This document shows, piece by piece, positions 54,921 to 63,920 of a stretch of DNA of 64,000 nt. The notes under the pieces were generated by a model that saw only the letters and a list, made by a program, of their open reading frames with translations, was not told where the DNA came from and made no database searches. This DNA is from Natrialba hulunbeirensis JCM 10989 (GTDB lineage: Archaea; Halobacteriota; Halobacteria; Halobacteriales; Natrialbaceae): assembly GCF_000337575.1 (NCBI RefSeq), contig NZ_AOIM01000014.1, positions 25,047 through 89,046 of the forward strand. The letters are read 5' to 3'. Both the position numbers and the translations under genes were made by a program. Position 1 is the first letter of the stretch. Each line of letters begins with the position of its first letter.

Positions 54921-57395
54921 TTACAGTCCGGGTACCACGTCCCTGAACCCGCGTTCAGCCTTGTCGTAGCGCGACCACAGGAATAGCGCCGAGGGCAACA
55001 CCACGACCGAGGCGACAAACGAGTAGAACACACTCATCGCCACCAGAATCCCGAAGTCACCCAGTACTGGCGTGATCGCAAGCGCGAGTGCCCCGGTCCC
55101 GAGCGAGGTCGTCACCATGCTGCCCGCCAGCGCGCCGCCGGTTCCCGACAGCGTCGTTGTCATCGCCTCGAGCGGGTCGCCGTGCTTGCCGTACTCGTCG
55201 ATAAACCGTGCGGTCGTGTGCACGGTGTAGGCGATCCCGAGGCCGATCGAGATGGCCAAAATCGTCGCTGTCATCGCATTGAGCGGCATCTCGAGCAGGC
55301 GCATCGTCCCGATCAGGAAGGCGACGGCGATCGCGATCGGGAACAGGTTGACCATGCCCAGCAGCGGCCGCCGTTCGACGATTCCGTAGATGACGACGAG
55401 GAAGATCGCTGACAGTGCGAGCGCGAGCACCAGCCCGTCGATCGCCGACGCGAAGATCATCTCGGTGATCGCGTCGAAGATGACGATCATCCCGGTCGCG
55501 GTCGCCGAGTGATGGAAGTTCTCGGCGAACGCCGCGCCGTCCTCGGCCGCCTCTTCCTGGCTAGCCTCCGCGTCGATGACGTACTCGATCTGGGCGGCCC
55601 CGCGGTCGTCCGTCAGATACTGCTCGGCGTTGTTATCGGACGCGGCGAACAGTTCGTCGTAGATCCGATCGAGGTTCCGGTCCGGGATCCCGTTGCCGCT
55701 CCGATCGTTTCGGTCGACGAGCGCGGCGAACTCCTCGTCCTGTTCGGCGTACGAGTGGATCGCCGTGATGATGCTTTGCTCGTCGGTCCCGCCACCTGGC
55801 CCGACGGCCAGGCTGTCTGGCGGATCGTCGCCCGCTCGATCCAGCGCCTCGAGTGCGTGGTCCTCTTCGAACGGTCCTTCGACGTATATCGTTATCGTGC
55901 TGTCCTGGTCGGCGTCGAACCGCTCCTCGAGCGTGTTGATCGTCTGTGTGGTGGTGTACTCACCGGGGGCGAACGGTTCGGGGACGTGTTCGACGTACCA
56001 CGCCTCCTCTTCGGGCGGGAGGAAGTCCTCGTCGTCGAAGGTGGTGTCGACACCCATGCCGTAGACGCCCATCCCGCCGCCAAGGACGAGGATGACGACT
56101 ACGAAGATCGCTGGCGCATGCTGGCTCACGATCGCCGGATAGGTCAAGAGACGCCCGAGAGAGGAGTCCTCAGAGGCAATCGGCGAGGAGTTGAACTCCG
56201 GCACGCCGTATTGCTCTCGGAAGTCGTCGACGATCAGCTTCAGCGAGGGCAGGAAGATCCCGAAGATGAGGAAGGTGAACACCATCCCGATCCCGGCCGC
56301 GATCCCCATGTTCTGGATTGGCTCGAGGTCCGAGACGACGTTCGCGCCGAAGCCGAAGACCGACGTCACCGTCACAATGACGAACGCAATCATCAACTGG
56401 CCGTTCGCGGCTCGCATCGCCGCGAGCGGCTCGTACCCCTGAGCGGTCTCTTCCCGATAGCGGTTGATGATGTGGATCCCGAAGTCGATCCCGACCGCCA
56501 GCAACAGGACGGGGACGGCGATCATCTGCTGATCGAACGGGATGCCCACGAATCCGAGGAAGCCGAAGGTCCAGATGATCGTCAACACGAGCGAGAGCAA
56601 CCCGAGGCCGAGATCGATCGGATCCCGGTAGGCCGCGATGAGGAACCCGAGCATGAGCACGATGACGACCGGCATCACGATTGCCAGCGAGTCGCCGATA
56701 ACGTGCTCGAACTCGTCGAACATGATCCCGGGGCCGAACGCGACGATGTCGTTGTTCTCTTCCTCGGCGATCGACTGGACCGCAAGCTGCAGGTCGGCGA
56801 GGTCTTCGTCGTCGAACTCGGGCGGTACGTCGTGGTAGACGACAGTGATCGACGCCGACGCCGACGGTTCCTCCGGGTTGAAGTCCTCGCCGATAATACC
56901 TGCGAACCCAGGCTCGTCACCGAGTGCCCGGATCGTTTCCCGGAGTTCGTACTGTGATGCTCCCTCAACGACCCGTCGCTGTTCGGCTGCCGTCGTCGCT
57001 TCTTCGTCGAGCGCCTGGGCGACGATCGGTGCCGGCCCACTTGCACCCGACATCCGTAACTCGGAGCGCTCCTCAACCTGCTCGAGCACCCGCAAACTGG
57101 CGACTAGCTCCTCCTGGGCCAAGACATTCGAGCCTGTATGGATGAGCTGGGTCGACTCGTCGTCAACCGTGAACGGATCGTCGAACTCCTCTTCGATTGC
57201 GTCAAGGGCCTGTTGCTCTTCGAGGCCCTCGGTAAACGCGTCCGTCGCCTCCGTCTCGGTCTCGACGAGCATCACCCCACCCGCGAAGACGGCTGTCAAT
57301 ACCAGAAAGATCGCAACGGTTGTCTTCGGACGGGAGACAATGATCTCGTTGAGGCGATCAACGCCCGCCTCGATTCGGTCGCTCGGGTCCAGCAT
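54921..57395 (-). CDS. RND-superfamily (MMPL-type) transporter
   Basis: The 824-residue membrane protein has the duplicated RND layout: a first helix (about 24-46), a large extracellular domain, a block of helices (about 237-385) with GIDFGIHIINRYREE, and a repeat of the same plan in the second half (helix near 430, domain, helices about 650-815) with IGLGIAYTVHTTARFIDEYG. It likely uses the proton or sodium gradient to export lipids or other hydrophobic compounds. It starts immediately at the base after the surface-protein gene stop (no gap), so both form one operon. Confidence 0.85.
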   Translation of the reverse strand: MLDPSDRIEAGVDRLNEIIVSRPKTTVAIFLVLTAVFAGGVMLVETETEATDAFTEGLEEQQALDAIEEEFDDPFTVDDESTQLIHTGSNVLAQEELVASLRVLEQVEERSELRMSGASGPAPIVAQALDEEATTAAEQRRVVEGASQYELRETIRALGDEPGFAGIIGEDFNPEEPSASASITVVYHDVPPEFDDEDLADLQLAVQSIAEEENNDIVAFGPGIMFDEFEHVIGDSLAIVMPVVIVLMLGFLIAAYRDPIDLGLGLLSLVLTIIWTFGFLGFVGIPFDQQMIAVPVLLLAVGIDFGIHIINRYREETAQGYEPLAAMRAANGQLMIAFVIVTVTSVFGFGANVVSDLEPIQNMGIAAGIGMVFTFLIFGIFLPSLKLIVDDFREQYGVPEFNSSPIASEDSSLGRLLTYPAIVSQHAPAIFVVVILVLGGGMGVYGMGVDTTFDDEDFLPPEEEAWYVEHVPEPFAPGEYTTTQTINTLEERFDADQDSTITIYVEGPFEEDHALEALDRAGDDPPDSLAVGPGGGTDEQSIITAIHSYAEQDEEFAALVDRNDRSGNGIPDRNLDRIYDELFAASDNNAEQYLTDDRGAAQIEYVIDAEASQEEAAEDGAAFAENFHHSATATGMIVIFDAITEMIFASAIDGLVLALALSAIFLVVIYGIVERRPLLGMVNLFPIAIAVAFLIGTMRLLEMPLNAMTATILAISIGLGIAYTVHTTARFIDEYGKHGDPLEAMTTTLSGTGGALAGSMVTTSLGTGALALAITPVLGDFGILVAMSVFYSFVASVVVLPSALFLWSRYDKAERGFRDVVPGL

Positions 57396-59105
57396 CTATC
57401 GCCTCTGGAAGACGTACGCGCCGGCTCCGAGCCCGGTGAGCGTGAGCACGCTGATCAGACCGACTGGGAAGCTTCCTCCGCTTTCGACCACGTCGATCGC
57501 GATCCGGGTGGTATCCGAGAGCTGGCTGGTTCCGGACGCGTCATCGTACCGAAAGTCGATCGAAATCGGGTAGGTCTTCTCGGTCGCGCCGCCGTCGGCG
57601 TCGAGGTCGAAGACGAGCGTGACCGTCTCGCCGGGCTCAAGTTCCTCGACGAACGCGTCGTTGTCGTCGCTGTTGAGCGGATCGTCCGCGAACAGGTTCG
57701 CTTCGATGTCGGTTACCGTCTCGTCGAGGTTGTTCGTCACGTCGACCTCGAGGGTACGGTCGTCGCCCGCGGCGATCTCGCGGTCGGCGACATCGACGAT
57801 GAATTCGTCACGCTGTTCGTTGACGTGGGTCATCACTTCGATGTCCTCGTACATGCGTTGATCGAAGTCGGCGTTGCGGTACTGCACCCCGAGGTCGATC
57901 ACCCGGTCGACGGCCTCGGCTTCGCCGCTGACCGACAGTGGCAGCCGGAACGCCTCGTCCTCGCCCGGCTCGAGCGAGCCGACGGCGATGCTTCGCTCGA
58001 TCGGGATCAGCGTCGGGGACTCTTCGGTGAACGTCACGACCACGTTCTCAGCCTTGCTTGGCCCCTCGTTCGTGACGGTACCGTAGAGGTAGCCGTCCTC
58101 GCCGACGTGGAGGTCGGATTCGATGTTGCCGACGCCGAACTGCTGTTCCGGCTGCGGGATCACCCCCGCCATCGGACTCTCGTCGATGCGGTCGTGCCCG
58201 TCAGGCGTTTTGAAGGTTACCGTCCCGTCGAGCATGTACTGTCGTTCGGAGGTATCGGGCATCACCGAGACATCGTAGATCACCGTCGCCGTCTCGTTCG
58301 CCTCGAGTTCGTCGATCCGGGCCGAATCCTGCATGGCCGTCGCCTCGTGTTCCATGCTGCCGAACATGAGGCCGCTGCTCATCGACTCAAGGGCGACGTT
58401 GACGTCGGTTGCAGTCTCATTCCCGGTGTTTTTGACGTCGGCCTCGAGGACGCCCGTATCGCCGATCTGGGCGTCGGTTCGGACATCGACGATTTCGAAT
58501 CGTGCGTCGTCGTCGACTTCGACGTCGAAGGAGATGGAGTCAGTTTCCGACTCCTCCCAGACGTTCGAACTCCCAATACGTTCCGTGTATGTGTAGGAGA
58601 CGTCGGCATCGATCGTGTACGTGCCCGCCTCGACGTCGTCGGGGACGTCGATGGCGATCGGGGCTTCTCTCGGTTGCGTCTCCGATACGGGGCCGACCGG
58701 GACCGTCCCGCCTCTGACGGTCAGCGGCGTATCGTCGGCGTCGGCCTCGATTTCGACGTTCCGGGCCGTCGTCACGGCCTCGCGTGCGTCGGCGGGTCCG
58801 CGATCGAGTTCACCGTCGTTTATCACCTGAACGTTTACCTCGTTTGTTTCGCCGGGCTGTACGTACGGGTTTGGAACGCGCAGGTCGAGATCTGGCTCAC
58901 CCTGAACGACGCTGCCCGCCTCCATCTGGTCTTGGATCATCTGCATTTCCATCTGGAGCTGGGCCAACTCCTGTTCGATCTCTGCCTGACCGGCCCCGTT
59001 TTCTTCAGAATCGTCAGCAGCCACCGATCCAACACCAGCGACAAACACGCCCGATGTGACCAGCAAGATTACCATGATAACGGTCCCAGCAGATCGAACC
59101 GTCAT
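57396..59105 (-). CDS. COG1361-type secreted surface protein
   Basis: The 569-residue protein has an N-terminal signal peptide (about 1-30, VIMVILLVTSGVFVAGVGSVAA in part), a short coiled-coil-like Gln/Glu/Met-rich part (about 42-66), several Ig-like/CARDB-type repeats (VQPGETNEVNVQVINDGELD; EADVKNTGNETATDVNVALE), and a C-terminal membrane anchor (PVGLISVLTLTGLGAGAYVF) followed by QRR. It would sit outside the cell. It is co-operonic with the RND transporter, so it is probably its surface partner. It resembles S-layer-like accessory proteins, not the main S-layer. Confidence 0.85.
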   Translation of the reverse strand: MTVRSAGTVIMVILLVTSGVFVAGVGSVAADDSEENGAGQAEIEQELAQLQMEMQMIQDQMEAGSVVQGEPDLDLRVPNPYVQPGETNEVNVQVINDGELDRGPADAREAVTTARNVEIEADADDTPLTVRGGTVPVGPVSETQPREAPIAIDVPDDVEAGTYTIDADVSYTYTERIGSSNVWEESETDSISFDVEVDDDARFEIVDVRTDAQIGDTGVLEADVKNTGNETATDVNVALESMSSGLMFGSMEHEATAMQDSARIDELEANETATVIYDVSVMPDTSERQYMLDGTVTFKTPDGHDRIDESPMAGVIPQPEQQFGVGNIESDLHVGEDGYLYGTVTNEGPSKAENVVVTFTEESPTLIPIERSIAVGSLEPGEDEAFRLPLSVSGEAEAVDRVIDLGVQYRNADFDQRMYEDIEVMTHVNEQRDEFIVDVADREIAAGDDRTLEVDVTNNLDETVTDIEANLFADDPLNSDDNDAFVEELEPGETVTLVFDLDADGGATEKTYPISIDFRYDDASGTSQLSDTTRIAIDVVESGGSFPVGLISVLTLTGLGAGAYVFQRR

Positions 59106-59280
59106 CCAACCACCCCAGCTCGATGCAGTGACCTATCCCCTTGAGTGCCAGCCCTCAATTTCTTGCAATTACAATCAAATATTTGATGAGTAATCAGTGA
59201 TTTCTCAGTCATAATCCCTACCTACCCCTTAGGAATAGAAAAATAAAAAAGGTTCTCATTCGTGCGTTCATAGTAATAGT

Positions 59281-59595
59281 GTGCTAGGGATGATAGTGAG
59301 ATACCACCTCGGGTCCAACAAGCGTGTGGGAACCGGTGTCGCCAAGGCCATTGCACGGGTCAAACCAAGGGAATCGACCGACGAGCAACCGAGACACTAC
59401 GCCATCGATGTCGACGCGTTGAAGCCGCTGTTCCAGCCAGTCCACGGCAGCCGGTCGGTCGTCACCTTCGAGTATCTCGGCTGTGATGACCGAATTGGCC
59501 CCAATCGAACGGGCGTCGTACGCGAGCACAACGACCTCGCCCACCGGTTCGGGCCGGAGAACCGCTCCGGGAGCCGTGACAAACTACCAAATTAA
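59281..59595 (+). CDS. HalOD1-like small protein
   Basis: The 104-residue frame has GTGVAKAIARVKPRESTDEQ, YAIDVDALKPLFQ and VVTFEYLGCD, an order resembling the haloarchaeal HalOD1 output domain (helix, ID.DALxxLF, VTFEY.G strand). The C-terminal 35 residues are less typical and might be shifted. The frame begins at GTG 59281 or ATG 59290, about 30 nt downstream of AAAAATAAAA (59239-59248), a plausible TATA. It lies between the divergently read surface-protein operon and the TetR gene. Function unknown. Confidence 0.5.
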   Translation: MLGMIVRYHLGSNKRVGTGVAKAIARVKPRESTDEQPRHYAIDVDALKPLFQPVHGSRSVVTFEYLGCDDRIGPNRTGVVREHNDLAHRFGPENRSGSRDKLPN

Positions 59596-59630
59596 TACAT
59601 GAGTGGCTCCGATATCTACCAAACCAACGA

Positions 59631-60236
59631 ATGAATGGGTTCAGCGACGAGGAACGAAAGCGAATCAGAGAGGAGTTGATCGAATCAGGCCGTGATCTGT
59701 TCGTCCGGTACGGCCTCGAGCGCACACGCATCAAAGACATCACCGACGAGGTCGGGATCGGCACCAGTACGTTCTACCAGTTTTTCGACTCGAAGGAACT
59801 ACTCTACGCCGAGGTACTCTACCGGGAACTGACGCGATTCGAGACCGACATCGAGGAGGAAGTCATGGGGATTGATGATCCACACGAACAGGTACGGACG
59901 GTCCTGCAACGTACCTTCGAGGAAGTCGAATCGAACCCGATCGTCCACAATCTCATTATCGAGGACGAAATTCGTGCTCTCCAGACCCAACTCTCGGACG
60001 ATGACCGTGAGTACATCTCCGAGAAACTCTCGGTTGGCATGACCGACATATATAACACGTGGGTAAATCACGAGTCGTTCAAATACGACGATCCGGAGAT
60101 GGTCAACGAACTGTTCCGATCGCTGGTCTTCATGACTCATCGAAAGGATCTCGCCCGTCCGGACGGTGAGACCTCATACGATCAGATCCGCGATACGCTG
60201 ATCGATGTCGTCGTCGACGGCCTCTTCGATGACTGA
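59631..60236 (+). CDS. TetR-family regulator
   Basis: The 201-residue regulator opens with ERKRIREELIESGRDLFVRY, then RIKDITDEVGIGTSTFYQFF (the HTH; about 35-54) and DSKELLYAEVLYRE. The C-terminal domain is helical, with acidic segments. It diverges from the COG1361/RND operon with the HalOD1-like ORF between them, so it likely controls that operon. The HTH matches the TetR class well, and the ATG directly precedes conserved sequence. Confidence 0.88.
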   Translation: MNGFSDEERKRIREELIESGRDLFVRYGLERTRIKDITDEVGIGTSTFYQFFDSKELLYAEVLYRELTRFETDIEEEVMGIDDPHEQVRTVLQRTFEEVESNPIVHNLIIEDEIRALQTQLSDDDREYISEKLSVGMTDIYNTWVNHESFKYDDPEMVNELFRSLVFMTHRKDLARPDGETSYDQIRDTLIDVVVDGLFDD

Positions 60237-60560
60237 TCATTCGATACTGCTGATCAGGTGCGGCTCGAGTTGCGGGTGTGGGCAGTAACGCACGACAGAG
60301 CTTACGCAATTCACTACCGCCCTGTTCGATCCTCGGTTCCGACCGAGCGTCGGAACACTCGTCACTCACGGGAAGGTCGGGGAGTCTCTCGCTGAATCAA
60401 GATAGGACGTGAGAGAAGTCTTGGTCCTATCCCAAAGTCGTCTAGAGTCGCAACTGGTACCCTTTCACGAGAGTCTGACTGTTATAATAGGTTGTCCCGA
60501 CGCTGTCAGTGAATGCACTACAACCGAACGCTACAGCTGTCGCTGGTTGGTGTAGCGGTC
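60237..60560. other. intergenic, no supported gene
   Basis: About 320 bases between the converging TetR and S-layer genes. I see no promoter, gene or clear repeat beyond the S-layer terminator. Confidence 0.4.
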
Positions 60561-60600
60561 GAAAGAAAATCGAAGTGCGGCAAAGCCGGACGAAGTCCGG
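60561..60600 (-). terminator. S-layer gene terminator
   Basis: On the reverse strand, CCGGAC-TTC-GTCCGG (60586-60600) forms a 6-bp hairpin about 25 nt past the S-layer stop, followed by a T-rich run (ATTTTCTTTC, 60561-60570). Confidence 0.5.
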
Positions 60601-60623
60601 TAGTTAGTGGGTAGCTGCGCAGC

Positions 60624-63251
60624 TTAGTTCTGCTTGCGCAGAGCCAGCATTGCAGCGCCGAGGAGTGCAGCGAGTGCGACAGCAACGCCGAAGCCGGGCG
60701 TTCCGTCGTCGTCGCCGTCATCGTCGGTTTCGCCATCGTCATCGGACGCGTCGTCATCGGATGCATCGTCGTCGGATGCGTCGTCGTCAGTTGCGTCGTC
60801 GTCGGATGCGTCGTCGTCAGTGTCCTCGTCGGAGAAGTTGGTCACACCAGTCTCTTCGGAGTCGTCAGCGACAACGCTCCACTCGATGTCACCTTCGGAG
60901 TCGGACGTGAACTCGTAGCTGTTGGTCCAGGACTCGTCAGCGTCGATCGTGGTGTTTTCATCGTCGACGTTATCGCCACCGATGACGACACCGATGTCGA
61001 CGTCGTCAGCGGCTGCGCCACCAGTGTTGGTGACAGTCACGTCGAGCGTGACATCTTCGCCAACGTCAGCGCTGGATGGTGCGTCTGCCTCGACGTTGAT
61101 GACAGGACCGTCACCGTCGACGAGTTCGGCGGTGAAGTCGTCTTCACCATCGCCGAGTGGTTCGTCGGCTTCAACATCGAATTCGATGCCAGCGTCGTAG
61201 TCGCTGAAGTCGAAGGAGCCAGTGAACGTGCGGTCATCTGCGACGACTGGGTCGTCGGTCAGGACGAACTCACCGGATGCGGAGGCGACCATGTCGATCT
61301 CCGTACCTGGTGCAACGGTGGTGTCACCGCTGAGTTCGGCGCCGTCAACGTTTGGCACTTCGTCAACATCGTCGAGCGAGACTTCACGCTCGTCGATGTT
61401 GAACTCGCCTTCAAGGGAGAACCCTTCATCATCGTCGATGTAAACGTTCCTGTCGGAGAACTCGAGCGTCCACTCGAATTCACCGTCGCCATCGAACTGG
61501 TCAGTCGGGATGTCGAAGAGGAGCTGCTCGCCCTCGTAGTCGTCACCGTTGACGAGGGTCATCTCGAGTTGTTCGTCGTCGGTGTTGTGATAGTCGGCGG
61601 AGTTGTTCCAGACAACGTCTCCCAGGTTGGAGGCAGCGTCAGTCTGCTCAACTTCGAGGTAAATGCCTGCGTCCTCAGCAAGATCTTCAGCGATCTCGTC
61701 GTCATTGTCACCGTAGTCTGCGAAGAAGCCAGTCATTCCAGCGTCTTCAAGCTCCATCACTAGGTAGTCGTCTTCTGCGACGGAGTCAGTTGCGGTGACA
61801 GTGGCGTCCTCGAAGTCTTCAAGGTCGTTCATGCTGTCGTCCTCAGGTGCGGTGTAGGTCGTCACGTCACCTGGAGAACCGAGTGGTTCAAGGTTGATGA
61901 ACGACGTGTCGCCGCGGTCAACGAAGTCGATTTCATCGTCGTCGACTTCAAGACCTGCGGATGTCGTCAGCTCGTAATCGTCAGCAACGAGGGGTTCCTC
62001 GAGATACGCCTCCAGGTCGTCAACCTCGCTAGTATCTACGTCTGCGTCGAGGTCCTGCACGTCTCCGTCAATGAGGTCATCGTTCCCGATGGCGATGTAA
62101 TCATTGTCTACGATCTGAGCGTACACGACTTCGACCTCAGCGTCATCCTGCTGTGCTTCGAAGGCTAGGGTAGCGTCATCTCCGACCGTCTTGTGAGTGT
62201 TGAAGGTGATGTCGACTTCGTCGTAGTCGCCCTCGTCGTCAGAGACGTAGAGGCCAACCTCGTAGGCGTTGTCGTCGAAGTCACCGACGGTCACGTACGT
62301 GTCGTCAGTATCCTCAAGCTCAACGGTGATGTTGAACTCGTCACCCTGCTGCTGGATGTATGGATCGTTGACGAAGTTACGTTCTGCGTCCTCGTCACGC
62401 ACTTCAACCGTTGCGTTGTCGTCAGCGAGCGAGTCCGTCACGTCAAATTCGAACTCGTATTCGCCAGCCTCAATGTCGGCGAAGTCCGCAGTGAGCGTGG
62501 AGTCGCCTTCAATTTCGAACGTGGCGACATCGTCGTCATCGTGGAGTTCAACGTCGTATTCATCGTCAACAATGGAGAGAACGTCATCGTTGTCCGCCTC
62601 ATCGTTGTTGACGAAGATGTCCTCGATATCTTCAGCGTCGAGGCCTTCGCTGGTCTCCGTGACGTTCACGATCTGCGCACCACGGTCCGAGTCGAAGTCG
62701 ACCTCCACGGTCGAGTCTTCGAGGATGTCGTCATCGTCGAAGGAGACATCTAGGCCCTCGTCTTCAGCCCAGAAGCCGTATCCGTTCCAGCCAGCTTCAG
62801 CTCCACCTTCATCAACGATGAAGTGGTAGAGTTCACTGGATTCGAGTTCTGCGGCGTCAAATTCGAACGCGTCATAGTCTTCGCCGCCGATTTCAACCTC
62901 GAAGACACGCTCGGTCGAGACGTGATTGTCCGAATCAGCCTCTACGTTACTGCTGTCCGTTTGGACAGATCCCTGGTGGATCTCAACGGACTGGCCCCAG
63001 TCATCGCCGGTGCTTTCAGCAACGATCGTGATTTCCTGGCCGATCCAGGCATCGTTGTCATTGAAGTCACCGTTAGACGGGTCGGTGTAAGTCGGTCCAA
63101 CGTCGTAGTCGTCCTCTAGGTCCTCGTAATAATCGTTTTGTGCTGCCGCTGCGCCCGCAAACGTGGCGGACATGGCGACAACGGAAAGGACCATAAGCGC
63201 GGCCAGGAACACTGCGCGTCCCTTTTCGCGGAAGGTCGTGTTGTTTGTCAT
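60624..63251 (-). CDS. S-layer glycoprotein with PGF-CTERM anchor
   Basis: The 875-residue protein has a signal peptide (about 1-37, AVFLAALMVLSVVAMSATFA then GAAAAQ), a long acidic beta-rich ectodomain of Ig-like modules with several N-X-S/T sequons (for example NVT, NIT and NAT), and a C-terminal region with repeats of SDDDA, then GTPGFGVAVALAALLGAAML and a positive end, RKQN: the PGF-CTERM signal for archaeosortase cleavage and lipid attachment. It probably forms the cell-surface lattice and would be glycosylated by AglB. Length is within the range of haloarchaeal S-layer proteins. Transcription begins near 63372. Confidence 0.88.
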   Translation of the reverse strand: MTNNTTFREKGRAVFLAALMVLSVVAMSATFAGAAAAQNDYYEDLEDDYDVGPTYTDPSNGDFNDNDAWIGQEITIVAESTGDDWGQSVEIHQGSVQTDSSNVEADSDNHVSTERVFEVEIGGEDYDAFEFDAAELESSELYHFIVDEGGAEAGWNGYGFWAEDEGLDVSFDDDDILEDSTVEVDFDSDRGAQIVNVTETSEGLDAEDIEDIFVNNDEADNDDVLSIVDDEYDVELHDDDDVATFEIEGDSTLTADFADIEAGEYEFEFDVTDSLADDNATVEVRDEDAERNFVNDPYIQQQGDEFNITVELEDTDDTYVTVGDFDDNAYEVGLYVSDDEGDYDEVDITFNTHKTVGDDATLAFEAQQDDAEVEVVYAQIVDNDYIAIGNDDLIDGDVQDLDADVDTSEVDDLEAYLEEPLVADDYELTTSAGLEVDDDEIDFVDRGDTSFINLEPLGSPGDVTTYTAPEDDSMNDLEDFEDATVTATDSVAEDDYLVMELEDAGMTGFFADYGDNDDEIAEDLAEDAGIYLEVEQTDAASNLGDVVWNNSADYHNTDDEQLEMTLVNGDDYEGEQLLFDIPTDQFDGDGEFEWTLEFSDRNVYIDDDEGFSLEGEFNIDEREVSLDDVDEVPNVDGAELSGDTTVAPGTEIDMVASASGEFVLTDDPVVADDRTFTGSFDFSDYDAGIEFDVEADEPLGDGEDDFTAELVDGDGPVINVEADAPSSADVGEDVTLDVTVTNTGGAAADDVDIGVVIGGDNVDDENTTIDADESWTNSYEFTSDSEGDIEWSVVADDSEETGVTNFSDEDTDDDASDDDATDDDASDDDASDDDASDDDGETDDDGDDDGTPGFGVAVALAALLGAAMLALRKQN

Positions 63252-63420
63252 GTTGTGTTGTTGTTGTCTGCTAGTTGCTTGTCTATGCTAGGGCGGACCA
63301 CCACAGCGGCCGATCACGCGATCCATACGATCACGCGATTGGAGACCTGTGATGGACTCCCGGTGTAGGGGTACCTGGTCCGTTTTGGGTTATCCGTAAT
63401 AAGTCTTCTAGTTTGATACC
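63252..63420 (-). promoter_or_regulatory. S-layer promoter and 5' leader
   Basis: Reverse-strand GACTTATTACGG (63394-63405) is the best TATA, giving a leader of about 120 nt before the ATG at 63251. The leader contains two direct copies of CGATCACGCGAT (63311-63322 and 63328-63339, plus-strand spelling) that are nearly palindromic. Just before the start the sequence is ACAACAACACAACATG, with no strong ribosome-binding site. Confidence 0.55.
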
Positions 63421-63501
63421 GGATTCGCGAAACCAAGAGAGTCAACACCACATGGCAAGTCAGTGGGCGTTACAACCGTTCAACGCAACATATTAGTGAA
63501 T

Positions 63502-63566
63502 CCACAGCCGAACACTGGCTGTGGGTTGACCCACAACACATGCACGCGTACTTACGCGGAATGCAT
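63502..63566. other. two hairpins upstream of the S-layer gene
   Basis: CCACAGCC-GAACACT-GGCTGTGG (63502-63524) is a perfect 8-bp stem-loop. ATGCACGCG-TACTTA-CGCG and TGCAT (63540-63566) form a second hairpin with a small bulge. No gene was recognised in 63421-64000. Confidence 0.5.
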
Positions 63567-63781
63567 ACCACGTTGTCTTGTAGAAGCCGCGATGCGGGGG
63601 GAACGAGGCAGCACCCGGGCAGGGACTGAGTGCTTTTGATCCTCCCCCGCCGGGGCTTTTCGAAGTGAACTACACTCTCGAAGTGAGACACATCACCCGC
63701 GTTCTGCTACTCTGCTTTCCGAACTATCACCACGAAAATCGATTCCGAACTCGGTGCCACTCGGTGAATGCCTCTGACAAA

Positions 63782-63920
63782 CCGGCCCTACTGGAGGGCC
63801 GGGGGGCAGATGATGGATCAGGAATCTATCCATCGAATGGCTGTCTGTGGGTGTGCAGGGGACTGGCCTGTGAACAGGCCCGGTCGTTTGTGAACGACCG
63901 ATGGTGGATGTCATCCCCCG
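63782..63920. ncRNA. candidate multi-hairpin RNA
   Basis: Four local hairpins in 140 bases: CCGGCCCT-ACTGG-AGGGCCGG (63782-63802), GATGGAT...ATCCATC (63812-63834), GGCCTG-TGAA-CAGGCC (63865-63880) and CGGTCGTT-TGTG-AACGACCG (63881-63900). GGGG (63803-63806) and GATGA can pair with TCATCCCCC (63911-63919) to close the last three. Strand is undetermined because the fold is nearly symmetric under complementing. I do not recognise it as RNase P, SRP or another named RNA. Confidence 0.4.

Noticed and set aside
63590..63665. C/G-rich stretch with a TTTT run as an rRNA or SRP RNA boundary
   Set aside because: None of the conserved SRP or RNase P motifs could be found on either strand within the window.
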